DNA of 64,000 nucleotides from Pseudomonadales bacterium (GTDB lineage: Bacteria > Pseudomonadota > Gammaproteobacteria > Pseudomonadales > UBA7239). The stretch lies in contig JAWLAB010000005.1 in assembly GCA_041395665.1 (NCBI GenBank), forward strand, positions 1-64,000, written 5' to 3'. This document shows, piece by piece, positions 42,825 to 51,803 of the stretch. Numbering within the stretch: position 1 is the stretch's first letter; each line of letters begins with the position of its first letter. The notes below the pieces were generated by a model. That model had not been told where the DNA came from and did not search any database. It saw only the letters and a list, made by a program, of their open reading frames with translations. Position numbers and translations under genes: made by a program.

Positions 42825-44477
42825 TTATTGCCGCGCCGAAGTGGACGATAACTCAAACTGCTGCAACGCTCGGCGATGCTCTAGCCCTAATGCATTCCAA
42901 AATGCGCAAGTGTCGCGTTTGCTGGTATTGGAAATTGATAATTCACGATCAAACATCATCTGTTTTTTATCGTCCGTGCTGTTCACAATGTACAAAGGCC
43001 ACACCAGCTGCTTGCCATCATTGGGATTGCCTGTGCGCGCAAATTGCGCCCAGTAATCCATCATACTGTTCGCCAAATTCAATTCCTTGCCCGCAAAAGT
43101 ACCGAGAAACCAATTCATCGGTGAATGAAAAATAAACTGCAATTCAGCGCTGTGAAAAGCACCCAACTTGCGCATTTCCGGCAACACAAAACGCGCATCG
43201 GGATAAGTGAAAGTGTAGGCGTACACTGGTGTCCACGCAGCCAAGGTATCTGAGGTGCGATGGATATTGCACGCCATAAAGCTATCACCTAATACCTCTG
43301 ATATCGCAGCGCCTGGATCGGCATATTTTTCCAGCGGATAACGCGCCTTTACTTTGTCGATAATTTCTTGATTATCACCAACTAAGTAGCGAATGCGTTT
43401 TTCATAATCTGTGGCTTTTAATGGCTTAAAACGATATTCATGGGAGAACATCACCATCAAACTGCCTTCATCATCATTATTGCCATTGATAACAGGAACA
43501 CGATTGAAGTTTCCGGTACGGAAAAGCGTATCCATGTCATCAGGCAAGATTTTTTTATCAATCACTGGCCCCCAAACACCAAAACTGCCTTCGCCAAAAA
43601 CAAACGCAGGATCATTGGGCAGCGCTTGCAAAATTTCTTCTGGTTTTTTGCTGCGCAAACATTGCAGGAGATCGCCGCGCCCTTCACAACCGGCGCGAAT
43701 CGCCAACCATTCACCCTGTTTTTCTGCTGCAGACAAACTGGCGTTGTTACCAAAACAAGGGCCACTTTGTATGATCGCTTTCTGAAATAAATTTTTGCTC
43801 GCTGGCGAAGCCAAGTGCGCACAAACACTCATACCACCGGCAGATTCACCAAAAATCGTGACATTTTTTGGATCACCACCAAACGCTGCAATATTGTTTT
43901 GCACCCAGCGCAATGCCGCTTGTTGATCCATCAAACCATAATTACCTGAAGCGTATAAATTGCCCGATTTTTTTGATTCCGCCGACAGCGATGGATGCGC
44001 CATAAAACCCAGTGCGCCAACACGATATTGCATGCTCACCAACACCACATCGCCGCGTGCTGCTAAGCGCTGCATCGGCGTGCCTTGCAAACTGTCGCCG
44101 CCAATAAATCCACCGCCGTGAAACCACACCATCACTGGTTTAGGTTTGGCAGGTTTTGTATCTGGAGTTGCAACATTCAAATACAAGCAATCTTCCTGAC
44201 CGCGCTGCATATACAACATGTATTGAAAACATTGCGGCGGCGCTTTTGTTGCCGCACGCGTACCTTGCCAATTCGCTGGCGGCTGCGGCGCTTGCCAACG
44301 CAAATTCCCTACGGGTGGCGCTGCATAGGGAATGCCGTAAAACAAATGCACGCCTTCTTTGATGAAGCCTTGCACTTCGCCCTGTGCCGTTTTCACAACA
44401 GGACCTTCTTGTTTACCTGAGCAGCCAGCTACACCACTCGCGCACAACAACACACACAACAACCATCGTTGAAACAT
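42825..44477 (-). CDS. type-B carboxylesterase lipoprotein
   Basis: The 550-residue protein has a lipoprotein signal with lipobox GVAGC (Cys19). It carries the cholinesterase-type signatures EDCLYLNVATP and FGESAGG (nucleophile Ser212). The alpha/beta-hydrolase oxyanion motif HGGGF lies at about residues 120-124. Expected substrates are carboxylic esters; physiological substrate unknown. It is divergent from lexA, with about 100 bases between the start codons. Confidence 0.85.
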   Translation of the reverse strand: MFQRWLLCVLLCASGVAGCSGKQEGPVVKTAQGEVQGFIKEGVHLFYGIPYAAPPVGNLRWQAPQPPANWQGTRAATKAPPQCFQYMLYMQRGQEDCLYLNVATPDTKPAKPKPVMVWFHGGGFIGGDSLQGTPMQRLAARGDVVLVSMQYRVGALGFMAHPSLSAESKKSGNLYASGNYGLMDQQAALRWVQNNIAAFGGDPKNVTIFGESAGGMSVCAHLASPASKNLFQKAIIQSGPCFGNNASLSAAEKQGEWLAIRAGCEGRGDLLQCLRSKKPEEILQALPNDPAFVFGEGSFGVWGPVIDKKILPDDMDTLFRTGNFNRVPVINGNNDDEGSLMVMFSHEYRFKPLKATDYEKRIRYLVGDNQEIIDKVKARYPLEKYADPGAAISEVLGDSFMACNIHRTSDTLAAWTPVYAYTFTYPDARFVLPEMRKLGAFHSAELQFIFHSPMNWFLGTFAGKELNLANSMMDYWAQFARTGNPNDGKQLVWPLYIVNSTDDKKQMMFDRELSISNTSKRDTCAFWNALGLEHRRALQQFELSSTSARQ

Positions 44478-44518
44478 TTTTCTTCCTCAAAATGATGGGC
44501 AGCACCTTAACGCAGCCC

Positions 44519-44568
44519 TTGCCGCTGTCGCATTACTGTATATAATCACAAGCTGGATATATAAACAG
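44519..44568 (+). promoter_or_regulatory. lexA promoter with two tandem LexA (SOS) boxes
   Basis: CTGTATATAATCACAA (44536-44551) and CTGGATATATAAACAG (44553-44568) each match CTGT-N8-ACAG with one mismatch and are one base apart. Paired boxes also precede E. coli lexA. A promoter TTGCCG (44519-44524), 16 bases, TATAAT (44541-44546) overlaps the first box, so LexA binding should block RNA polymerase and give autorepression. The boxes also lie upstream of the divergent esterase. Confidence 0.8.
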
Positions 44569-44578
44569 AGATGCCGTC

Positions 44579-45181
44579 ATGCAGGAATTAACGCCTCGCC
44601 AACAGGAAATCCTCGACCTGATTCGCAACCACATTGACGAAACCGGCTACCCACCCACACGCGCGGAAATTGCCGTCAAGTTGGGCTTCAAATCCGCTAA
44701 CGCTGCGGAGGAACATCTCAAGGCACTGGCACGCAAAGGCGCGATTGAGATGGTGGCAGGCGCATCGCGCGGCATTCGTCTACCAGAGCAACATCAGCAA
44801 GGCATTCCTGTGATTGGGCGCGTCGCAGCGGGTAACCCCATCCTCGCCGAACAACACATTGAAGATTACTGCCAAATTCCCGCCAATTTTTTTCATCCTG
44901 CCGTCGATTATTTCTTGCAAGTGCGCGGCGATAGCATGAAAGACATCGGCATCATGGATGGCGATTTACTCGCCGTACACAGCACCACGCAAGTGCGCAA
45001 CGGACAAATTGTGGTGGCGCGCATTGAAGATGAAGTAACAGTGAAACGCTATCAAAAAGGCAAAAGCGCACATCAATTAACACTGCTGCCGGAAAACAGC
45101 GACTACGCGCCCATCGAAGTCGATTTACGCGAGCAAGCCTGCAATATCGAAGGTATCAGCGTCGGCGTGATTCGACGCTGA
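44579..45181 (+). CDS. lexA: LexA repressor
   Basis: The 200-residue SOS repressor has an N-terminal winged helix-turn-helix (about 1-70) and the self-cleavage site Ala84-Gly85 in RVAAGNP. The catalytic dyad is Ser119 (RGDSMKD) and Lys156 (TVKRY), all at E. coli positions. RecA-stimulated autocleavage derepresses DNA-damage genes. The two LexA boxes upstream indicate autoregulation. Confidence 0.97.
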   Translation: MQELTPRQQEILDLIRNHIDETGYPPTRAEIAVKLGFKSANAAEEHLKALARKGAIEMVAGASRGIRLPEQHQQGIPVIGRVAAGNPILAEQHIEDYCQIPANFFHPAVDYFLQVRGDSMKDIGIMDGDLLAVHSTTQVRNGQIVVARIEDEVTVKRYQKGKSAHQLTLLPENSDYAPIEVDLREQACNIEGISVGVIRR

Positions 45182-45217
45182 GTACGCTATTAAATCGCGC
45201 TGTATTTGTTATTACAG

Positions 45218-46210
45218 TTATTGCAATTGCAGCTCGCTAGAAACGCCCATTTTTTCAGCAAATGCAGCACCCGCGCTGGCGCCTAATTTCCCTGCCAAAG
45301 CATCAAAGGGATTTTTCTTAGGCGTGTAATCGACGATATCTTCTGCTTTCACGACATCGCGTGCGATTTGCCCCGGACTGCCCAAACCGTCAATTAAACC
45401 CAATTTCAGTGCCTGTTCACCGTTCCAAATCAAACCGGTAAACATTTCTGGTGTTTCTTTCAGGCGATTACCGCGACCATCACGCACGCGCTTAATAAAT
45501 TGTTGATGCGTTTGATCCAATACTTGTTGCCAAAAGGCTGTTTCATCAGGCTTTGCCGGTGAAAACGGATCGAGAAAACTTTTGTGCGCGCCCGAAGTGT
45601 AATTCCGCCGCTCCACACCCAATTTATTCATCGCGTCGACAAAACCAAAACCGGCAGCGGTAACGCCAATAGAACCCACCAAGGAACTTTCACTGGCGTA
45701 AATTTTGTCAGCAGCGGAAGCGATGTAATACGCGCCCGACGCGCCAATATCACCAATCACTGCGTACAAAGGAATGGCAGGATATTTTGCGCGCAAGCGT
45801 TTAATTTCGTCGTACACATAATTGGATTGCACGGGGCTGCCGCCTGGGCTGTTCAACACCAGCAACACCGCTTTGGTTTTTTTGCTTTCAAACGCGGCAC
45901 GCAAACCGGTGACGATGACATTGGCGCTGGCTTCGCTGTCTTCAGCGATGACACCGCGCACACGCACGACTGCTGTGTGATCTTTGGCGGCAGAAAATAG
46001 CTCGCTGCTACTGCCGCCTTGCTGAGTAATCGGTGAAAACAACAACATTGCACCAATCAAATAAACAAAAGTCAGGCATTTGAAAAACACACCCCAACGG
46101 CGCGCGCGACGCTGTTCGGTTTGCGATTCGCTGACTAACTTTTCCAACATATACCAAGAGCGATCTTGCTCATTTTGTGGCAGCGTTGTTTTCTTACCAA
46201 AACCAAACAT
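45218..46210 (-). CDS. S49-family peptidase (SppA-like signal peptide peptidase)
   Basis: The 330-residue protein has one transmembrane segment (about 43-60) followed by a periplasmic ClpP-like S49 domain. The nucleophile is Ser158 in GDIGASGAYY, and the general-base candidate is Lys210 in GAHKSFLDPF, 52 residues later as in B. subtilis SppA. The length matches short single-domain SppA rather than the double E. coli form. It should degrade leftover signal peptides. The start is the ATG at 46210 with AAGG upstream. Confidence 0.87.
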   Translation of the reverse strand: MFGFGKKTTLPQNEQDRSWYMLEKLVSESQTEQRRARRWGVFFKCLTFVYLIGAMLLFSPITQQGGSSSELFSAAKDHTAVVRVRGVIAEDSEASANVIVTGLRAAFESKKTKAVLLVLNSPGGSPVQSNYVYDEIKRLRAKYPAIPLYAVIGDIGASGAYYIASAADKIYASESSLVGSIGVTAAGFGFVDAMNKLGVERRNYTSGAHKSFLDPFSPAKPDETAFWQQVLDQTHQQFIKRVRDGRGNRLKETPEMFTGLIWNGEQALKLGLIDGLGSPGQIARDVVKAEDIVDYTPKKNPFDALAGKLGASAGAAFAEKMGVSSELQLQ

Positions 46211-46347
46211 AGCAATACCTTTAGTATTCAAAACATCAAATGATGCGGCGCGTCAGAATAACCGATGCACTCCTTTGAGACATCTACCGCTTCTACCGCC
46301 GAAATTGCCGTCATATACTCACACGGCTAAATGGATGAGACACAACG

Positions 46348-48698
46348 ATGAATGCATTCAAAACCCATCTTGCGATAACTGCGCTATGCTTTTTAGCTCA
46401 GTAGGTTGCGGCAAAACGCCGATCACTCACACCTCCACGGCTGACGGCAAAGAAACAGTTTTCACGGGCGATGCAGAAAACAGTATTCGCAGCTCGACAC
46501 CCGATTTTCGTTTAGACCCTAAAGCACCCGCCAATGCACCCAATGTGGTGATTGTGCTGGTGGATGATCTCGGCTACTCCGACACTTCGCCTTACGGCAG
46601 TGAAATTCGCACCCCCAATATTCAGCAGCTCGCCAACAATGGCTTGCGCTACAACCGCTTTACTGCCACGGCGATGTGTTCACCCACACGCGCCGCCTTG
46701 CTCACTGGCCTCAACCATCACTCCGCTGGCGTGGGCTGGGTAGCCGAATGGGATTTTGGCTACCCCGGTTATCGCGGCGAACTCACACCCAACGCCGTCA
46801 CACTGCCGCAAATTTTGCAGCAAAACGGTTACGCCACTTACGCCGCCGGCAAATGGCATCTCACCAATGGTGAACACCGCTCACGCATCGGGCCTTTCGA
46901 TTCTTGGCCAACACAAAAAGGTTTTGATCGCTATTGGGGATTTTTGGAAGGCGAAACCGATCAATTTGAACCCGCTGAAATTGTTAGCGGTAACGAAGTG
47001 CAAGAAACACCAAAAACACCCAACTATTATTTTCCTGATGATTTAAGCAATCACGCCATTCAAATGATTAAAGATTTGCGCGCCGTGAATCGCGAAAAAC
47101 CATTCTTTCTTTATTACACCCCTGGCGCTGTACACGCACCGCATCACACCAAACCGGAAGATCGCGAACGCTATCGCGGGCAATACGCACAGGGTTGGGA
47201 CAAAATTCGCGAGCAGCGATTAGATAAACAAAAACAACTCGGCATCGCGCCGCCTAACACCGTACTGACACAACACAACCCTCTGGTGAATGATTGGAAC
47301 ACGCTGTCGCCGGATCAAAAAAATATGTACGCGCGTTTTCAAGAAAACTACGCTGGCTTTGTTGATAACCTCGATCAACAAATTGGAAAACTGCGCGATT
47401 ATTTACAACAAACAGGGCAGTTGGATAACACCATTTTTATTTTTATGTCGGATAACGGTGCCAGCCCCGAAGGTGACGCCGAAGGCCAATGGAATAGCCT
47501 CGCTTATTTTCACTACAACAAAACCACCACCGCTGAAAACCTGCCACACATTGCAGATTTAGGCGGCCCCACCACACACCCGCACTATCCTTTAGGTTGG
47601 GCGCAAGCCAGCAATACGCCATTCAAATACAACAAACGCAATGTCTTTGGCGGCGGCGTGAATGTGCCTTTTATTATCAGTTGGCCAAAAGGTATTGCAG
47701 CGAAAGGTGAAATTCGTCAGCAGTTTCATCATGTAAACGACATCACGCCCACACTGCTGGAGATGTTGGGCATCGAACAGCCGAAACAATACCAAGGCCA
47801 CGATGTGAAACCGATGGAAGGCATCAGCTTTGCGTACAGCTTCACCAAACCGCAAGAACCTACGCATAAAAAAGAACAGTATTACGAATTGGAAGCTAAT
47901 CGCGGTTACATCGCTGACGGTTGGAAAATTGCCAGCTACCGCGCAGGCAGCGACAAATACGATACCAATCAATGGGAGTTGTTTGATCTCAACAATGACT
48001 TTTCAGAATCTAAAAACCTTGCTGAAGAATATCCAAAAAAAGTGAAAGAGCTGGAACAAAAATGGTGGGATGCCGCCAAACAAAACCAAGTGTTACCGCT
48101 CGTGGATGTCGGTTTAATAGAACGCGCACTGTATTCAAAATTTGTACTACTGCCGCAACCTGCTCAAATGGTGTTCCCTGTCGGCGGTGGTTCTGTGCCG
48201 CACAACTTAGCACCGATTTTGCCCGGCAAGTCTTACACCATCACCGCCAACATTCAGCGCGATAGCGAGCAACAAAACGGCGTCATTGTTGCGCAAGGCG
48301 ATCGCTTCTCAGGTTATTCGCTGTATTTGAAAAATAATCACTTGGTGTACGAGCGCAATACCGGTATTGATGTGATCCGCTTGGTATCCAATGATCCTGT
48401 ACCGGCTGGCAATAGCAATATTCAATTTCGCTACGACAAAGTGTCCACCAGTTTTGCCGTTGCCAAAGGATTATTTTCTGAAGGTTTAGGTTTTAATTTA
48501 CTGAGCGTACTCAAAGGCACTGGCACGCTGCTGATCAATGGCAAAGAAAGCGGCAGCGTGGTGATTGAGCAACCGTTTATGATCGGCTGGGAAGGTTTGG
48601 ATATCGGCAGAGACACCGGTTCACCCGTTTCACCACAATACGAAGCACCCTTTCCTTTTGCTGGGCAGATGACCCATGTCACTTTTGACACATGGTGA
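46348..48698 (+). CDS. arylsulfatase lipoprotein, frame interrupted in the signal peptide
   Basis: This large sulfatase has metal-binding VDDLGYSDTSPYG near the N-terminus, the formylglycine motif MCSPTRAALLTG (Cys-type CxPxR) and the SDNGASPEG block. A C-terminal domain of about 220 residues follows. An ATG at 46348 begins a signal MNAFKTHLAITALCF that hits a stop. Adding one T in the T run at 46390-46394 joins it to FFSSVGCGK, giving a complete lipobox (SVGC). Without repair, the first in-frame ATG is 46386, leaving too short a signal. Maturation needs a formylglycine-generating enzyme not present here. The longer open frame from 46080 is antisense to the peptidase gene. Confidence 0.85.
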
Positions 48699-48768
48699 GG
48701 CGTAACGGCATTTACAATATGCACCTCACCGCAAAATTCGCACACTCGCAGCGTTGGAGTTAGTCGCC

Positions 48769-51093
48769 ATGCCTGAAGCCGTCAACACACAAGACATTCG
48801 CATCGACCACACAGATAAACCAGCGGGCGGGCGCGGCGCGGTCAAAAGCACCTTCCACGCCTACAGCGAACAGGGCATGTCACCGCTGAAAACGGTGTCG
48901 ATGTTGCTGCAAGCCAACAAGCTCGCCAAGTTTGACTGCCCCGGCTGCGCCTTCCCCGACAAACCGGGCAAGCCCGCAGTTGATAGCTGCGAGCAAGGGC
49001 ACAAAGCCATCGCGTGGGAGATGACGCGCAAAGCCACGACGCCAGAATTTTTTGCTAATCAAACATTGGAGCAACTGCGCGCGCGCAGCGATTACGGCTT
49101 GGAGTTCCAAGGCCGCCTGACCACGCCCATGCTCTACACCCGCGAAACGGGTATCTATTCGCCGATTTCTTGGGAGCGCGCCTTTGAAGTTGCCGCTGCC
49201 GAATTGGGCGCCATTGCACCTGAAGAAGCGGCGTTTTATGCCTCGGGGCGCAGCAGCAATGAAGCCGCCTTTTTGTGGCAGTTAGTCGCGCGCGCTTACG
49301 GCTGCGCCAACCTGCCCGACTCCTCCAATTTCTGTCACGAGCCTTCGGGCTTTGCGATGAAAGAATCCATCGGTGTCGGCAAAGGCACTTGTTCGCTGGA
49401 TGATTTTGAACACGCCGATTTGATCATGGTGATCGGGCAAAACCCCGCCACCAACCACCCGCGCATGATGGGCGCACTGCACGAAGCCGCCGCACGCGGC
49501 ACCAAAATCATCGCCATTAACCCGCTGCGCGAACGCGGTTTCACCAATTTCTCTGACCCCAAAGCCATGGGCGAAATGATCGCCAATACGGGCATGGCGG
49601 TAGCGCATCGTATCTACCAAGTGCGCATCGGCGGTGATCTCGCGCTGTTCAAAGGCGTGATGAAGCACTTGTTGGTGATGGACGCAGCAGCCAAAGCCAA
49701 CGGCACGGCGCGCGTGTTGGACGAAGCATTTATTGCCGAACACACTCAAGGTTTTGAGGCGCTGTGCGCGGATTTGGCAGCCGCTTCGTGGGAGTCACTG
49801 ACTGAGCAATCAGGCATCCCGCAAGCCGATATCTGTGAGCTGGCCGAGCTGTATGCCGCTGCACCCGCTGCAATGGCCACTTGGTGCATGGGGCTGACGC
49901 ACCATGAAAACGGCGTACACACCATCCAGACACTACTGAATTTACTGCTGCTGCGCGGCAATATCGGCCGAAAAGGCGCAGGCGCAGTACCCGTGCGCGG
50001 ACACAGCAATGTGCAAGGCGACCGCACCATGGGCGCAACTTCCGTGGTCTCTGAGCGCTGGCTGGACAACATGGCCACCACCTTCCCACTGGCTCGCTTT
50101 TCACGCGCTGCGGGTCTTGATGCAGGGCAAATGATGCCGCGCCTGTTCAAGGGCGAAATGCGCGCCTTCCTCACGCTGGGTGGCAACTTCGGCATCGCCG
50201 CACCTGATTCTATTCGCGTACTCGAAGGCCTCAGCCGCTGCCGCTTCACCCTGCACATCGCCACCAAACTCAACCGTACGCACTGCTATCCAGGTGAAGT
50301 TGGGCTGCTACTGCCCACACTCGGCCGCACCGACATCGACTTGCGCGGCGGCACCGCACAAACCGTTTCAGTGGAAGATTCCATGGGCAATGTGCGCACA
50401 TCACAGGGCGTACAAGCGCCGCTCTCCGATCAAATGATGAGCGAACCAGCCATCGTCGCCCTGCTCGGCGATGCCTTGGCACCTCAAAGCGGCATCCCTT
50501 GGAAAATCATGGCCGACGACTACAGCGTGATTCGTGACAGCATCGAACGCTGCCAGCGCGGCCTCGTTGATGACTTCAGCGATTACAACCACAAGCTCGC
50601 CGAACAAGGCCGCTTCACACTCACCAACACTGCGCGTTTGCGCCAGTGGAAAACGCAGAGCGGCAAAGCCGAATTTCGTGTACACCCACTGCGCACATGC
50701 GGCCCCGTAGAGCGCGCGCGCGTCAAACACGGCAATGAAGTGTTAACGCTGATGACTGTGCGCTCCCACGACCAATTCAACACCACCGTTTACGGGCAGG
50801 ATGATCGTTATCGCGGCGTGTTTGGTGGACGCAATGTGATATTTATGAACGACGGCGATATACAAACACGCGGTTTGCGCGATGGCGATTTAGTCGATTT
50901 ACACAGTTGCGGCGATGAAGACGACACACGCACCGTGAAAAATTTCAAAGTCGTGCGCTACAACATTCCCGCTGGCTGCGCCGCTGCCTACTTCCCTGAG
51001 GCGACACCGCTGCTACAAGCGTCATCGCTCTCTGTTTGCACGCGCACACCGCCCTACAAAGAAATTCCGGTGTTGGTGAGTGCGGTGAAATAA
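48769..51093 (+). CDS. FdhF/YdeP family molybdopterin oxidoreductase
   Basis: The 774-residue protein has the N-terminal cysteine motif FDCPGCAFPDK with a further Cys in DSCEQGH, molybdopterin domains with YASGRSSNEAAF and GQNPATNHPRM, and a C-terminal dinucleotide-binding domain (about 650-774) with TVRSHDQFNTTVYG. It belongs to the YdeP branch (formate dehydrogenase alpha-like, linked to acid resistance in E. coli); the electron donor is not known. No UGA selenocysteine codon interrupts it. The start MPEAVNT at 48769 is preceded by TTGGAG. No FdhD or partner subunit lies nearby. Confidence 0.88.
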   Translation: MPEAVNTQDIRIDHTDKPAGGRGAVKSTFHAYSEQGMSPLKTVSMLLQANKLAKFDCPGCAFPDKPGKPAVDSCEQGHKAIAWEMTRKATTPEFFANQTLEQLRARSDYGLEFQGRLTTPMLYTRETGIYSPISWERAFEVAAAELGAIAPEEAAFYASGRSSNEAAFLWQLVARAYGCANLPDSSNFCHEPSGFAMKESIGVGKGTCSLDDFEHADLIMVIGQNPATNHPRMMGALHEAAARGTKIIAINPLRERGFTNFSDPKAMGEMIANTGMAVAHRIYQVRIGGDLALFKGVMKHLLVMDAAAKANGTARVLDEAFIAEHTQGFEALCADLAAASWESLTEQSGIPQADICELAELYAAAPAAMATWCMGLTHHENGVHTIQTLLNLLLLRGNIGRKGAGAVPVRGHSNVQGDRTMGATSVVSERWLDNMATTFPLARFSRAAGLDAGQMMPRLFKGEMRAFLTLGGNFGIAAPDSIRVLEGLSRCRFTLHIATKLNRTHCYPGEVGLLLPTLGRTDIDLRGGTAQTVSVEDSMGNVRTSQGVQAPLSDQMMSEPAIVALLGDALAPQSGIPWKIMADDYSVIRDSIERCQRGLVDDFSDYNHKLAEQGRFTLTNTARLRQWKTQSGKAEFRVHPLRTCGPVERARVKHGNEVLTLMTVRSHDQFNTTVYGQDDRYRGVFGGRNVIFMNDGDIQTRGLRDGDLVDLHSCGDEDDTRTVKNFKVVRYNIPAGCAAAYFPEATPLLQASSLSVCTRTPPYKEIPVLVSAVK

Positions 51094-51108
51094 ATTCATC
51101 AATAAAAA

Positions 51109-51501
51109 CTAAAACCAATCCTCTAATTCCAACGACTTAATCCGCCCAAACTCTTTTGTGTTGTGCGTGACCAAAGTGGCTTTTTGCGCGAGCGCAGTGG
51201 CAGCAATTAACACATCGTGAGCGCCAATCGGCTGACCACTTTTTTCAAGGCTGGCGCGAATCTGCGCTGCTGCCTGCGCTTCTTTTACACCAAACGCCAA
51301 AACTTGCGTGGCGGCGACAAACGCTTGTAATTGCTGGCGGCGCTTTGTTGGGGAGCTGGATTTAGCGATCCCCACTTCCAACTCGTACAGCACAATCGCA
51401 GGGACGGCGATATCGCTAGGAGTATGGCTCAGCAGTGTTTCCGATACGCGCCCCACGCCCTTAAAAAAATAGATGAGGGTATTGGTATCCAGCACCCACA
51501 T
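51109..51501 (-). CDS. vapC: VapC-like PIN-domain toxin
   Basis: The 130-residue PIN-domain ribonuclease begins MWVLDTNTLIYFFKG (Asp5), with further acidic residues in YELEVG and GAHDVLIAATAL and the C-terminal VTHNTKEFGRI. It is close to the tRNA(fMet)-cleaving VapC group. Its ATG overlaps the stop of the upstream antitoxin gene (TAATG), the classic toxin-antitoxin arrangement. Confidence 0.88.
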   Translation of the reverse strand: MWVLDTNTLIYFFKGVGRVSETLLSHTPSDIAVPAIVLYELEVGIAKSSSPTKRRQQLQAFVAATQVLAFGVKEAQAAAQIRASLEKSGQPIGAHDVLIAATALAQKATLVTHNTKEFGRIKSLELEDWF

Positions 51502-51731
51502 TACAAGATTTCCCGCTGGCTATCGGGCTGTTCTTCACCGCGTATTTCCTCCAACGAGGGAAAGCTCTGCCAACTGCCCGCTGTTTCGCGCACCGCGTGC
51601 GGCCATTCTTCATTGAGTTTTTCACGGATGACCGCCGCAATCCATTTACTTTTGGAGAGCTTGCGCGCCTTGGCATCGGCCACCATTTTGGCTTCCAACC
51701 CGTCTTCAAGGTAGATTGTTACTTGTCCCAC
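51501..51731 (-). CDS. vapB: VapB-like antitoxin, ribbon-helix-helix type
   Basis: This protein of about 77 residues precedes the PIN toxin. The N-terminal VTIYLEDGLEAKMVADAKAR...SKSKWIAAVIREKL looks like a ribbon-helix-helix DNA-binding domain (about 5-45), and the acidic C-terminus should wrap the toxin. The start is a GTG: GAGG lies five bases before the one at 51731, better than the GTG at 51737. It likely represses its own operon together with VapC. Confidence 0.78.
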   Translation of the reverse strand: MGQVTIYLEDGLEAKMVADAKARKLSKSKWIAAVIREKLNEEWPHAVRETAGSWQSFPSLEEIRGEEQPDSQREIL

Positions 51732-51803
51732 AAGCACCTCACCGTGTACACAAAAATATATGTGGGATTATATGTTTTTAAAATACAGCTGCAAGCCCGA
51801 TGA

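Noticed and set aside
46080..46347. N-terminal extension of the sulfatase frame
   Set aside because: It overlaps the opposite-strand S49 peptidase gene and its start region, and lacks any signal peptide; a separate ATG at 46348 with a one-base repair explains the protein better.
49282..50273. Frames of 124-175 codons antisense to the YdeP-type oxidoreductase
   Set aside because: They are antisense shadows of a G/C-rich gene whose own frame matches a known family throughout.
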